Below are positions 32,851 through 44,390 of a stretch of DNA of 64,000 bases, piece after piece. The translations under genes and the position numbers were made by a program. Positions within the stretch are counted from its first letter, which is position 1, and the number at the start of each line of letters is the position of its first letter. The stretch lies in NCBI GenBank assembly GCA_964478815.1, contig CAYZKY010000009.1:1-64000 (forward strand). Reading direction: 5' to 3'. This DNA is from DASVNK01 sp964478815 (GTDB taxonomy: Bacteria; Verrucomicrobiota; Verrucomicrobiia; Limisphaerales; SXQI01). The notes under the pieces were generated by a model, which saw only the letters and a program-made list of their open reading frames with translations, was not told the origin of the DNA and ran no database searches.

Positions 32851-34443
32851 TCAAATCTCCGGTTCGGATGGCGCCGCGCGACCTTTCCGGCGCAGGCGCA
32901 GGGCGGACAGGGCCATCCGGTCCTCTGGATCGAACCCGAGAAGCCAAAGTCCGGCGCAAACAACGAGCACAAGCACCGTTCCCGCAATGCCGACAATCGC
33001 CATGGCTCCAAATCCAGCGCTCACCAACCACAATCTGAGGTAGAACGCCAACACGCACCCTGCCCCGATGGCCAGAACGCCTTTGAGATGCCCGGGGGTA
33101 AAGGCATGGAATTTGTAAATGCAGTAGACCTGGACTGCCTTGACCAGGCTCATCACCGTAATCGTCGACGCGGTGGCAATCGCCGCGCCGAGGATGCCGT
33201 AGCGGCGGACCAAGAGGAGATTCAATGCCAAATTCACGATGAGCAACACCGCGGTATTGGCGATTTCCCACTTTTGCCGCCCCGTCATGATCAGCACCTG
33301 ACCGGTAGGGCCGCCGAGCGAGCGAAAAAGCTGACCCAGACAAAGGATAAGGATGAGCGGGGCTCCCGCCGTGAAGCCGGGCCCGAAGAGCAATCGCAGG
33401 AGTTCGACCCGGAAGACCATGAGGAACGCGCAAGCGGCCAAAGCACCGTAGAAGATCCACTTGGTTACACTACCGAACAGTCCCCGGAGAGCAGGCAAAT
33501 CCTTCTCTTCGTGTAGTTGCGAGAACAACGGCGCCAGAATCGGCAATACGACTTCGATCCCGACAGCGACGAGTGCCGAAAGCCGGACGGCCACGGAATA
33601 GACACCAACCTTCTCCTCATCGACAAAGTAGCCCAGGATAATAATATCCAACTGGCCGATCAGGTAGTAGCTGAGGCCGATCAACCACAAAGGCGACGAG
33701 AAACGCAGGAACTCGGCGAATCGCTGCGATTCGGGCGAAGCAGCGCTTCGCTTCGGAAGTTGCCGCAATAGGAAAGCTACCAAGAACCCCAGCGCCAGCG
33801 CGTGCGAGAGGGTTCTCACCCAGACGACCGAGACCAATTGTCCGCCAAGAAAGGCTACCGCGGCAAGCAGGGCCAGATTGGCGGCCGGCCACAGCATATT
33901 GGTGATGGAAGATGCATAGTCGGCGCGCTTTAACGCGATGACCCCGGCCGCGGAAAGCGTCACCATCGCCAAAATAGGCAGGTAGAACGCATAAGCCCGC
34001 AATGCTGTGACCATGCTCGCTGAGTGAAAGTAGTGATTCGCCAAAAATGGGGCACCATAATATAACACTGCGCTGAACACACAAGAAGCCAGGAGGACAA
34101 ACGAGAGGCTTCGAATGAAGAGCGTTCGCTTGGCCTCCGGACACCGAGCTTCCAGGACAGGAAGGTACCGCATGAGTCCTTTGTCCTGCCCCAAAACGCA
34201 AAAGCTGCTCGCCAATTGCGCCACCACCAAACCCAACTGGTATTGCCCCAACGCCGCCGCTCCCAGCATCCGAGCCAACAGGACGTTGATGCCAAGTCCG
34301 ATTAAAAAGAACGCTCCTTTGCCGAGAACGACTGCGGCAGCTTGACGAGTGACGCTGGTTACTGCCTTCGCGAGACTCTTCCCGCCGGCGCTGGAACCGG
34401 GCAAGCGGGCCGGAGATTCGACTTGGACAGTGGTGTGCGCCAT
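32851..34443 (-). CDS. Wzx-type polysaccharide flippase
   Basis: This MATE/PST-superfamily membrane protein of about 530 residues has 14 hydrophobic helices and the typical Wzx opening GKGAFFLIGLGINVLLARMLGAAALGQYQLG. A flippase carries undecaprenyl-linked repeat units across the inner membrane. The cytosolic tail is basic (LRLRRKGRAAPSEPEI). The ATG at 34443 gives a short N-terminal extension before the first helix; the frame is open upstream but would only add residues lying inside the sulfotransferase gene. With the O-antigen ligase/Wzy and Wzc-like proteins it indicates a Wzx/Wzy-type pathway. Confidence 0.9.
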   Translation of the reverse strand: MAHTTVQVESPARLPGSSAGGKSLAKAVTSVTRQAAAVVLGKGAFFLIGLGINVLLARMLGAAALGQYQLGLVVAQLASSFCVLGQDKGLMRYLPVLEARCPEAKRTLFIRSLSFVLLASCVFSAVLYYGAPFLANHYFHSASMVTALRAYAFYLPILAMVTLSAAGVIALKRADYASSITNMLWPAANLALLAAVAFLGGQLVSVVWVRTLSHALALGFLVAFLLRQLPKRSAASPESQRFAEFLRFSSPLWLIGLSYYLIGQLDIIILGYFVDEEKVGVYSVAVRLSALVAVGIEVVLPILAPLFSQLHEEKDLPALRGLFGSVTKWIFYGALAACAFLMVFRVELLRLLFGPGFTAGAPLILILCLGQLFRSLGGPTGQVLIMTGRQKWEIANTAVLLIVNLALNLLLVRRYGILGAAIATASTITVMSLVKAVQVYCIYKFHAFTPGHLKGVLAIGAGCVLAFYLRLWLVSAGFGAMAIVGIAGTVLVLVVCAGLWLLGFDPEDRMALSALRLRRKGRAAPSEPEI

Positions 34444-34493
34444 CAATATGTGCCGGGAGGAATTCCCTCGATAGCAAGACCAGTTTTCGTGAC

Positions 34494-35432
34494 TCAAGCA
34501 AACTGTCGGGGCACCTGCCACGCGGGACGGTAACCGCACAGCTCGCTCAAAGCTTCAGGCTCGTGCGCGTAATACTCCCTGACCAAACGCCTGATCTCCC
34601 CGGACATGACCAGCGAGTCATCTTCCGTGACATTGACCCGCGTGTAGAAGCGCTGAACCCCCGGCTTTAGCAGAAGAAAGAGCTTTCGCACTGGAGCCAG
34701 CGGACGGACCGCGCTGCGAAGTTGTTGGAGAAAGGTTGTATAGAATTTATGAACCTTCGGGAAACGGACCTGGCGGCCTTTGTTAAATACTTCGAAATTG
34801 TAGTTCGCGTAGAGAGAGGCATCAATGCCGGCGAACTCACAGAGCGATGACATGAAAGCTGCCGGGTTTTCACTCAGGGTATCGTAGGAAAGAATGCGGA
34901 CGGCATCTCCGCCGAACGCCTCCACGAAAGATTTAAGATACACAGAATATCGCCCGCTCTGAAGCGCGCAAAGCGCGGGATGCGGCAGCCCCTCGGGATA
35001 ATAGCTTTGGCGCGCGGCCTGACGCTGGATGAAATCATCGAAGTGGATGTCGGAAGGCAATTCGTTCATCGCCTTGCCAAAGCGATACCACGAAAGTAAT
35101 CGCGAAATCGGCTCCCTCAAAATGAAGACGAACCGGACCGTGCCCAAACTGTCCCGCATGTTCTTGGCCGTCCCGCGTGAATGGAGATAGTCCGGCGTCG
35201 CTTCAAATCGCCACGCTTGAGCGTTCCCCGCCGGAAAATACGTGTCGTATTCGGCGGCTCCATGGGTCGAAAACCGCCGCTCCGACGGCAGTGGATAATC
35301 CGCATCCAGGAAAAATCGAGTCTCTTTGGCCCGGGCTGGAGTGATCTGTGGATGGCCGGCAAGGTAATTGAATACCGAGGTGGTGCCGGCTTTGCTGGTC
35401 CCGCCGACTATGAGATACCGGTTATCCTTCAT
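34494..35432 (-). CDS. PAPS-dependent sulfotransferase
   Basis: This protein of about 312 residues has the 5'-phosphosulfate-binding loop near the N-terminus (YLIVGGTSKAGTTSVFNYL) and the 3'-phosphate-binding segment VRFVFILREPISRLLSWYRF. This is the Sulfotransfer_1/3 type, related to carbohydrate sulfotransferases such as NodH and heparan N-deacetylase/sulfotransferase C-termini. It transfers sulfate from PAPS to a sugar hydroxyl or amine in the cytosol. PAPS would come from the CysD/CysNC proteins encoded 6-7 kb downstream, and CysQ would remove PAP. Base composition is slightly more AT-rich than the locus average. The acceptor is unknown. Confidence 0.92.
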   Translation of the reverse strand: MKDNRYLIVGGTSKAGTTSVFNYLAGHPQITPARAKETRFFLDADYPLPSERRFSTHGAAEYDTYFPAGNAQAWRFEATPDYLHSRGTAKNMRDSLGTVRFVFILREPISRLLSWYRFGKAMNELPSDIHFDDFIQRQAARQSYYPEGLPHPALCALQSGRYSVYLKSFVEAFGGDAVRILSYDTLSENPAAFMSSLCEFAGIDASLYANYNFEVFNKGRQVRFPKVHKFYTTFLQQLRSAVRPLAPVRKLFLLLKPGVQRFYTRVNVTEDDSLVMSGEIRRLVREYYAHEPEALSELCGYRPAWQVPRQFA

Positions 35433-35452
35433 GCTGCTGAGCTTGGTTGGGA

Positions 35453-37321
35453 CTATCCGGCAATAGCTGCCGCGAGAGTATGATCAGCCTTCGAACGCAT
35501 GACGCCGCGGACCGTGTCAGGCCCAGGATTGGCGGAGTTGCTCATCATCAATCGATCAACCGCCTCCAAGGTCAAGGCGGCATTGATTTCCAACACGAAA
35601 TTCTTCCGGCCGCTTGCGTGAGCCTCGCTCATAGCAGCCAGCCCTGTCCTATCCAGGCAGGAGAGTTGTGCAGCGCGATCAAGCCGATCACGCACCGTTT
35701 CAACCAACTGCGTTCGAAACCATCGTCGGTAGTGAAGGTGCTTATGGATGCCCAAGAGTCCGAAACTCGCGGAGAAGAATTGGAAGAGCCCCTCCAGCGG
35801 TGCCAATGCGTTGGGGTAGCCTTCATTGTTCATGTAATCCAGCTTGAACGTGAACTTGGACCAAGCGGAGCGGCAAATCCGACGGAATTCGGAATCATTC
35901 CCAAGATCACCTTTGTCCGTTGCTATGCTGGCAAGCTCTGGACTTAAGGCGCGCACCAAATTCAAACCGGGCAGCCGAGACGCCCGGCTTTCGACTGGCG
36001 CCCGATAGGCCAAGGCGACAAAATCGTTGTCTAGATAAGGTGTGCGAAACGTCAGTTGAGAGCGTCCTGCCGCCATCGTGCCAAATAGGCTCCACGGCAC
36101 TTCATGAAACGCAGCGAATGTCACCGGGTGATGGCGGGTCTCTGACCATGCGGCTGCGGCGCTCTGAGTCGCCGATTCGAGGCCGGGCGCCAAAAATGTT
36201 CGTTGCAACGGAAGAGGCTTAAATGTCGAGACGCCTCGAAGAATCTCGCCCCCGAAGTTGCCGGTAACCCGGATCGGAGCCAATTTCCGCGCCTTGCGGC
36301 TCATGTAGATCTCGTGGCTTCCCGTCACCCCCGCACAGCCATCGGTCACGTAAACGGTCTTGTCGGCGAGCTGGCCAAAATCCCGGAAAAAATCCGGCTC
36401 GATCCGCAGCAGATGGTGCGGCAGATGCAACCGCCCGGCCACCGCCTTCGCGATGCTGCCGTCGAGTGTCGTGGCGTGCTCACCCGCATAGGTATAACAC
36501 TGAGGCGCCGAGCTAAATTTCTCCACCGCCGCCAAAATCATGCGTGTGTCCAGTCCAGCGGTGAGAGAAACGCCGACCGGCAGCTCCGAGTCAAAATACG
36601 CAGGGGCAACCGACTGGAGCTTTTCCCGCAGCTCTACTTCATACCGGGACGGAGGAAGCGCCTCTTGACTCTCCCAAGCGGAAGGTCGGAAATAAACGTC
36701 TCGCGCAAGCCGGTTGCCGTCCCATGCCAGGATGCTGGCCCCTGATTCAAGCTCTACTCCGCGGAACAGCGTCTTGCGACCGAGCTGACATCCAAAAGTG
36801 ATAAACTGCGCGACTCCTTCGCTGTCGAAAGCGCGACAATCCGGAAGCACCCGGAGCAGCGCTTTTGCCTCCGAAGCAAAAAAGACACCATCGCTGGTCT
36901 GCGCCGAATATAACCGCTCCACGCCGTAGCGATCATTGAAGACGTACGAGGTTCGGGAGCGTGCGTCGATGATGACACCGGCAAACAATCCATTCAACCG
37001 TTCGACAAATCGGATTCCCTCCTTCAAGTAAGCGTTCAGCCAATGCTCAAGCAATGCTGCTCGTGATAGTTTGGCCCGGGGGGACTGAAACAATTCTCCC
37101 GTCAGCAGCAAGGTGACAGCGCCTCCGGCAGCGACCCCTGGTGGATGGGAACCAAGGGTTCCGGGCAGGGCCGACCAGCCGATATAAGCACCTTGCGATG
37201 CGTAGGACTTGGAATCAACGAGATAGAACGGCTCGTGCTGCAATGAATCCAGCATCGTACGAAGCGAAACTTCGCACAACTCCGCGGGCAAGTTACTCAG
37301 AATGCCGACGATGCCAGGCAT
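35453..37321 (-). CDS. Asparagine synthetase-like protein lacking the glutaminase cysteine
   Basis: This 622-residue protein has the two-domain AsnB layout: an N-terminal class II glutamine amidotransferase-like domain and a C-terminal synthetase domain. The N-terminus reads MPGIVGILS, so the catalytic Cys2 of AsnB is replaced by Pro and glutamine hydrolysis by this domain is not expected. The PP-loop reads VGVSLTAGLDTRM instead of SGGLDS. Such variants are common in exopolysaccharide clusters and may amidate or otherwise modify uronic acids, or use another amine donor. A canonical AsnB is encoded 1 kb upstream at 38396-40312. It sits between the sulfotransferase and GNAT genes. Confidence 0.85.
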   Translation of the reverse strand: MPGIVGILSNLPAELCEVSLRTMLDSLQHEPFYLVDSKSYASQGAYIGWSALPGTLGSHPPGVAAGGAVTLLLTGELFQSPRAKLSRAALLEHWLNAYLKEGIRFVERLNGLFAGVIIDARSRTSYVFNDRYGVERLYSAQTSDGVFFASEAKALLRVLPDCRAFDSEGVAQFITFGCQLGRKTLFRGVELESGASILAWDGNRLARDVYFRPSAWESQEALPPSRYEVELREKLQSVAPAYFDSELPVGVSLTAGLDTRMILAAVEKFSSAPQCYTYAGEHATTLDGSIAKAVAGRLHLPHHLLRIEPDFFRDFGQLADKTVYVTDGCAGVTGSHEIYMSRKARKLAPIRVTGNFGGEILRGVSTFKPLPLQRTFLAPGLESATQSAAAAWSETRHHPVTFAAFHEVPWSLFGTMAAGRSQLTFRTPYLDNDFVALAYRAPVESRASRLPGLNLVRALSPELASIATDKGDLGNDSEFRRICRSAWSKFTFKLDYMNNEGYPNALAPLEGLFQFFSASFGLLGIHKHLHYRRWFRTQLVETVRDRLDRAAQLSCLDRTGLAAMSEAHASGRKNFVLEINAALTLEAVDRLMMSNSANPGPDTVRGVMRSKADHTLAAAIAG

Positions 37322-37385
37322 GAAATCTTTACAGAATCGGAGGCGATCACCCGGTGAATTCCAAGGGATCGCAACAAGCTTTACT

Positions 37386-38378
37386 CTAAGTCGAACTTTG
37401 CGCCGGCGCGGGGGCTTGTGCCAGCGCCGCTTCGCTGGCGTGCTGCTTTTGGTAATACGACGCGCGCAATTTGAGCAACCACTGAGTCAATCCGAACGGG
37501 AGAAACGTCTTCGGATCGCGATAAAGCCGGAGTCGAACCGCCAATTGACCCTTCAAAGTCAACGGAACGAAATAACGAGGGTACTCCCGTTCTTCAAACC
37601 CGTTGTGGCGCTTGAACTCGGTCAGAGAACTTGTCTTCTTGCCGGAAAAACGATATTCGCCATAAACGAAGTAAGCAATTCCCTTTGCGGCGCACACCTC
37701 GACCGCTTTGGCAAGCAGGGCGTTCGTGGGCCGCTTACTGTGATATTTATCGCCACTGATGACATGCATGGTCTTCGCGAAGTTGTCGACGTAAACCATC
37801 TTGATGAAGCCGACCATTTCATCGCCCAGAAAAGCCCCGATATACTCCGCGCGCTCGCAATAAGTCCCGACGATGTCTTTGACCTGTTCGAACGATTTGT
37901 TGAAGTGCCAGAACCTGCGTCCCTGCCGGTAGGGCGTTTCGTCGAACAACCGCTTGACCGCCGCGACGAAAGTGTCGTCGAACGGAACCACCCTGGCTTC
38001 GACCCCTTCCCGTTTCGCTCTTCGAATGTTTTCCTTCACGTCCTTTCGGATGCGGTTCTTGAGCCAATCGTCGTAGGTGGTGATTGGAATCACCGCGAAA
38101 TTGTGCCGCTCGCAGTAGTAGGGGAAGTGCGGTTCCGGGTCGGCAAATTTTTGAGGAAAAATAAAAATATCCGGACGCCCCTTCCACTCCCGAAGCCGGT
38201 TTACCGCCCCGACAGGATCAGGCAACACCTCCCCATTGACGAAGGTTTCATCCTTCACGGTGGCGATCTTCAGCCATTTTCCGGCGACGAGGATCGTGCG
38301 GCCATGCAGTTCAATCGCCGGCAACACTGTATCCTGACCTCGAATCCGACTGGTAGTTTGGGTAATCTTGAGTTCCAT
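37386..38378 (-). CDS. GNAT/FemAB-like acyl or aminoacyl transferase
   Basis: This protein of about 330 residues has a central basic segment NRIRKDVKENIRRAKREGVEARVV, typical of FemAB-like and GNAT proteins of exopolysaccharide loci, followed by an acetyltransferase-like core (EYIGAFLGDEMVGFIKMVYVD, LLAKAVEVCAAKGIAYFVYGEYRF). It may acylate a sugar amine or attach an amino acid; the substrate is not deducible. The ATG at 38378 starts the recognisable fold, and the reading frame is open far upstream only because it shadows asnB. The C-terminal 30 residues are Ala/Gln-rich and probably disordered. Confidence 0.78.
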   Translation of the reverse strand: MELKITQTTSRIRGQDTVLPAIELHGRTILVAGKWLKIATVKDETFVNGEVLPDPVGAVNRLREWKGRPDIFIFPQKFADPEPHFPYYCERHNFAVIPITTYDDWLKNRIRKDVKENIRRAKREGVEARVVPFDDTFVAAVKRLFDETPYRQGRRFWHFNKSFEQVKDIVGTYCERAEYIGAFLGDEMVGFIKMVYVDNFAKTMHVISGDKYHSKRPTNALLAKAVEVCAAKGIAYFVYGEYRFSGKKTSSLTEFKRHNGFEEREYPRYFVPLTLKGQLAVRLRLYRDPKTFLPFGLTQWLLKLRASYYQKQHASEAALAQAPAPAQSST

Positions 38379-38395
38379 AGGAACGGAAATGGCTG

Positions 38396-40286
<1,891 letters not shown>

Positions 40287-40312
<26 letters not shown>

Positions 40313-41579
40313 GATGATCTCGCACCTTCCGCGATGCTCCGCTGGTTTCGAACTCGTAAAACGCCAAGGCGCGGAACATCTGCGATTGAGCCCAGCGATG
40401 CATCGGAACGTTGTCCCATCCGATATGGAGCATGCGCGCCCGGAACGAGCCGTCCGGCTTGATCCAGTGGGTCGCGATATCCCGGACGACAGCACCGAGA
40501 TTTGCGTCCAACTGTGGAAACCGGTCGCGCAGCAGCAGGCAAAGATTGATGGCTTCCGCACAGTCGTAGAGCTCCCGTTTGTAAACGGTGAGGCGCGGAG
40601 CCTTGGAAAAAGGTTGAGGAAGCCCCTCGGCGTCGAACAGATGCCGTTGGTAGTAGGCAACGCCCCGGGCCAGCGCCTCCAACGTCCGAGCATGGCCGGT
40701 CAAGGAATGGAGCTTGGCCAGCGCCTTCATGACGAAGCAGGTGTGGAAGTGGTCGACGAAATCGCGAACGCCATCGACGGCGTAGTACCAAGAACCATCC
40801 GGATTCTGGTGGTCGAGCACGAAGTTAAGATTCTTCTCGGCAATGGTCCAGTAATCCTCCCGCTCGAGGGCTTTTGCCGCCGCCGTCAGCATGAACGCGC
40901 GATAGGCCGAGGCATTGATCACTCCACCCTTTTCGTCCGGATGATACGAACAGGTGCTGGCGGTCGACGACACTGGAAAATCCTTGATGTCGGTGGTCGC
41001 ATGCCGGGCAATCGACTCCAAGAGTTCCCGCCGGTGCGGCACCGCGCTGAGCGAGTCGACCTGCTGGATGGCTTCGAAAACGTAGGGCGTGCTCGTGATC
41101 AGCGGCGTCTGAGCCTTGATGGTGCCGTTCCGGGTCACCCAGTCGAACGGATAGCCCCAACAAAACTCCCTGAATCCGGGGCAGCGCGTCGTTTCGAGAA
41201 CTTCGATAAAATGCTCGGCCTTGGCGAGATCCTTCGGCTCACCGGCGGTTTGATAGCGATAGCCGAACCCCATCGCGTAATGCGCATCGGCGATCGGGAA
41301 GCGAATCGGCTTGTGAAACAAGCGGCGCGCGGAAGGCACAAACGCCTCGCAGAAGATCATCGGAGCAACCGCGGCCGTCCCCAGAAGCCGCCCCTTTGTG
41401 TAGTAGAACTCCTTGGCCCGGCTGCCGATCGGTCCCGCGAAGAAGCTTTGGTGGTCCCACGAGAGTTCCCCGTAACCTTCAAGCCAGCGCGTAAACGACT
41501 CCAACGCCACAGAGACCCGCTCCAACACGGGATCGTGCGGAGGACTTGGCCGCGTTCGCCGATCTTCGTTGGTCGTCAT
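40287..41579 (-). CDS. Alpha/alpha-toroid protein of the polysaccharide locus
   Basis: This soluble protein of about 430 residues is almost wholly helical, with repeat signatures of alpha/alpha toroids (NFVLDHQNPDGSWYYAVDG, ARGVAYYQRHLFDAEGLPQPF, AQSQMFRALAFYEF). Similar proteins in exopolysaccharide clusters are sometimes compared with VpsJ and could act on polysaccharide as lyase, hydrolase or epimerase, but no catalytic residues are obvious. The ATG at 41579 overlaps the stop of the NodB-like gene (ATGA), and its end overlaps the asnB start, so the three are tightly coupled. No signal peptide, therefore cytosolic. Confidence 0.75.
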
Positions 41580-43375
41580 GAGCACTTCACCCCGTCCATC
41601 GATTCGCCAGAGGTCATGGATTTGGATCCGCGGGCCGTGAAGGTCCTCTTGGCCTTGACGACATAATTGTCCCTGACCTCGGAAAGGTACCGGCGCAGCA
41701 TCGTCTTCATCTTCGACCGGGCGCTCTCGCTACTTAACACCTTGCCCGCATACTTCTGAAATGTAATAGCGACATCGGCGGATTGCCCCGGCTCCAAGGC
41801 CACTTCGAATCGAGCAAGTCCCTTCAACGCGGACCACTCGATTTTCAGGCCATTCGCATGAATCTCCCGGATGGCCGTAGCGCTGGCTTCCTTTTTTTGG
41901 ATTCGGTAGATCAAACGCGAACCGGTTCGATTCTCCAAACGGAGTTCGGCTCCGAACATTTCGATCTCCATCAGGCCCGGCGCCGCCTGACGTTGGCGGT
42001 AGCCTCGTCGAACCACTTCTCCCAAACTCCGCCAGACTGGACGAGGAACCAATCGATTGAGCTGGTCGACGAGCCGGGTGATTCCCGCACACTGGTCCTG
42101 GCAGTAATCGTGATGAATCACAATCAAGCAGGGCTTGCCCAGCAAGACGTCGAAGGCGAAGTTTTCGATTCCCTGGTTCGGATAGCGGCGGGTGAAGAGA
42201 GGAAAATCGCCATAGGTCATCGCCGCGACGTTCCAGACATCGGCAATGGTGACTTTCGGAGGCTTCGGGTCGGTGCTCACCACCTCCGTATTCACCGCCG
42301 CCGCAAAACCGCTCTGCTTGAGCACTTCCATCGCGGCGTTGGAGAAAATGCCCTGGGGAAACACCATCACCCGGTCATGCGCGATGCCGGTGCTCTGTTC
42401 GTGCCGAGACATGCGTTCGACGGCCTGGCGAGCCTTCCACGCCAATAGTTCAATATCCGGAGTCCCAAACTCTCCCGCGGTGTGGTCGCAGCCATGCACC
42501 GAAAGGGAGTAACGGTCCGCATGATCGCGGAACATCTTCGCGATGCGCGAACTGCTCCGGCGCCAATTCCAGGGGATGAAGGCGATATTGGTGGAAAAAT
42601 CATGCCGGAGCATCAGCCGCAAGAGTTCATCGTAATTCACGAATCCGTATTGCGGTTTGAGCAATGGATCATCGATGATCAGGCAGGCATTGTTCTCCGG
42701 CGCGTGCCAGGCCGACATCGGGAACGCCCATCGGATATACATCACGACGGGAGCGGCCGATAGCAGATGGCCGCGGACATCGAAATTGTGCTCCGCCAGT
42801 TCCTGTTCGAGATCCAGCACCTCCGCGACGGAGAGGATGATCGGAACGCCCAAGCAGGCTCCGCGGACCATGGCGGAAGCCGATCCCGAATCGAGGAGAG
42901 ACACGAGGCCGGAAGCGACTTGAAACACGACCGCCGGGAGACCTAGAAGCCGATCACCCGAAACCCCCAGACCGGTGAGCGGACCCGTCAACTCCCCATG
43001 GTCGCTGGCAACTGTCCAACAAGTCTTCCCGCCCGGAAAGGGCACGGCGATCGAGCCGGGCGAGAGATGCCGCAACAAATCGTTCCAGCCCTCGACTTCA
43101 GAATGGGAGGAGACAAACGCCGAATGAACGGTGCCACGCCACCAGTCTGCCACCGCTGGCTGCCCTGAACAATGGGCTAGGAGTTTCGCCAACACGTCCG
43201 CAGATGCGAACAATCGAACTTTCGAACTTGCCGACGGCCCGGGGACGACCTCGGCGAGCAATTGGGCCGGCGGGACGACTCGCCATTTCACGCCGAAAAA
43301 GTCGAGAATTCGGGCGACTCGACCCAATGGTCCGGCGGGGCCGAACTCGCCCAACAACCACGCTTCTTCGTCCAT
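41576..43375 (-). CDS. NodB-like polysaccharide deacetylase family protein (third copy)
   Basis: This protein of about 599 residues has an N-terminal part of about 220 residues without a clear family and a NodB-like central domain: ACLIIDDPLLKP near residue 231 (catalytic Asp pair) and LSVHGCDHTAGEF near 295 (HxxxH metal ligands), then VMVFPQGIFSN and LIVIHHDYCQD. All canonical metal ligands therefore seem present. A C-terminal beta-rich module follows (EIEMFGAELRLENRTGSRLIYRI). It may remove N- or O-acetyl groups from a lipid-linked sugar, creating the free amine or hydroxyl that later enzymes modify. The ATG at 43375 starts the recognisable protein; the longer frame is shadow. Confidence 0.8.
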   Translation of the reverse strand: MDEEAWLLGEFGPAGPLGRVARILDFFGVKWRVVPPAQLLAEVVPGPSASSKVRLFASADVLAKLLAHCSGQPAVADWWRGTVHSAFVSSHSEVEGWNDLLRHLSPGSIAVPFPGGKTCWTVASDHGELTGPLTGLGVSGDRLLGLPAVVFQVASGLVSLLDSGSASAMVRGACLGVPIILSVAEVLDLEQELAEHNFDVRGHLLSAAPVVMYIRWAFPMSAWHAPENNACLIIDDPLLKPQYGFVNYDELLRLMLRHDFSTNIAFIPWNWRRSSSRIAKMFRDHADRYSLSVHGCDHTAGEFGTPDIELLAWKARQAVERMSRHEQSTGIAHDRVMVFPQGIFSNAAMEVLKQSGFAAAVNTEVVSTDPKPPKVTIADVWNVAAMTYGDFPLFTRRYPNQGIENFAFDVLLGKPCLIVIHHDYCQDQCAGITRLVDQLNRLVPRPVWRSLGEVVRRGYRQRQAAPGLMEIEMFGAELRLENRTGSRLIYRIQKKEASATAIREIHANGLKIEWSALKGLARFEVALEPGQSADVAITFQKYAGKVLSSESARSKMKTMLRRYLSEVRDNYVVKAKRTFTARGSKSMTSGESMDGVKCS

Positions 43376-43407
43376 GATTCTGCCCAGGGGCGCCTTCCAA
43401 CTCCCTG

Positions 43408-44256
43408 CTATTTCGCCGCAGCCGGCTTTTGCGCCACCACCACGGATCGCATCGCCCTGGACGAAGCGACGCCGTTCAATAGCGGTGTCATCGCCCGCAG
43501 AAAGCGGCACATGAAGGGGCCGGCAGAATGGGGAATCCAGCAGAAGTGGCCCTGGCGAAGAACCTTGAAACCGGCTTGCTCGAACGGCGTCACATACTGC
43601 TGGAGGCTCGGGATAAAGCACTCCTCGTCCGACTCCTTCGTGATGCCCAGCCGATTCTTGATGGCACTCCGGAAGAACAGGAAGCGATCACTCATGTCGA
43701 TGTTCACGCACACTCCGCCGGGAGCGAGCAGTTTGTAAATGTCGCGCGTGCAATCCAGCTCCTTTTTGGCCCGGTGGCAGTAACGGAAGGTGTTGACGCC
43801 GAAAATAAAATGGAACGACCCTTCGAGTTCGGCCTTGGCAAGGCCCGTTCCCGCGGAGAGGTCTTGCACAAGAGTTTCGTTCAGGCCGACGAAAAACTCG
43901 GGCTTCACGCGCGCCTTGTCGCTCAAGTAAGTCTTGGCCTCTTTGCGGGCCGCCTCGATCAGGACGGGCGAAAAGTCCGTTCCAAACGCTCGCTCCACCT
44001 TCGTATCCGATTTCCCCAAAATGGATAGCAGATGGACCAGGTTCATCCCGCCGCCACAGCCGAACTCCAATACCCGAATTCCTCGCCGGCGGGTTTCCGC
44101 CGGGATGAGGTTCAAGGCGTTCATGTATACTTCCTTGTAATCGTTCTCCAACAGAAAGCTGATGCCATACCCGGCGGTCGCTTTCGTATATTTTTGGATG
44201 GCTTCGTCCGACGTGTACTCGATGAAGAATGGATCGCTTTGCGTATTCGTTTGCAT
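43408..44256 (-). CDS. SAM-dependent methyltransferase
   Basis: This class I methyltransferase of about 282 residues has motif I in IRVLEFGCGGGMNLVHLLSI near residue 62, an acidic motif II region (AFGTDFSPVLIEAARKEA), FIFGVNTFRYCHRAKKEL (motif IV) and LLAPGGVCVNIDMSDRF (post-motif III). A methyl cap on sugars is a known chain-terminating or decorating step in exopolysaccharides; the acceptor here is unknown. The ATG at 44256 is preferred to a GTG at 44361. The leader between this gene and the GT2 gene carries a seven-base inverted repeat (CGGTGAA / TTCACCG near 44338-44364). Confidence 0.87.
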   Translation of the reverse strand: MQTNTQSDPFFIEYTSDEAIQKYTKATAGYGISFLLENDYKEVYMNALNLIPAETRRRGIRVLEFGCGGGMNLVHLLSILGKSDTKVERAFGTDFSPVLIEAARKEAKTYLSDKARVKPEFFVGLNETLVQDLSAGTGLAKAELEGSFHFIFGVNTFRYCHRAKKELDCTRDIYKLLAPGGVCVNIDMSDRFLFFRSAIKNRLGITKESDEECFIPSLQQYVTPFEQAGFKVLRQGHFCWIPHSAGPFMCRFLRAMTPLLNGVASSRAMRSVVVAQKPAAAK

Positions 44257-44390
44257 AATCTGTAATTTGTTTTGGGTGGCCCCATCCGCCTCCCTCCGCA
44301 GCGCGCGGACGTGGGTGGGAAGGGATGGAAAAGTAACGGTGAATTTTGTTCGATCTTTCACCGGAAGATGAGGCCGGCGAAAGGGTTTCT

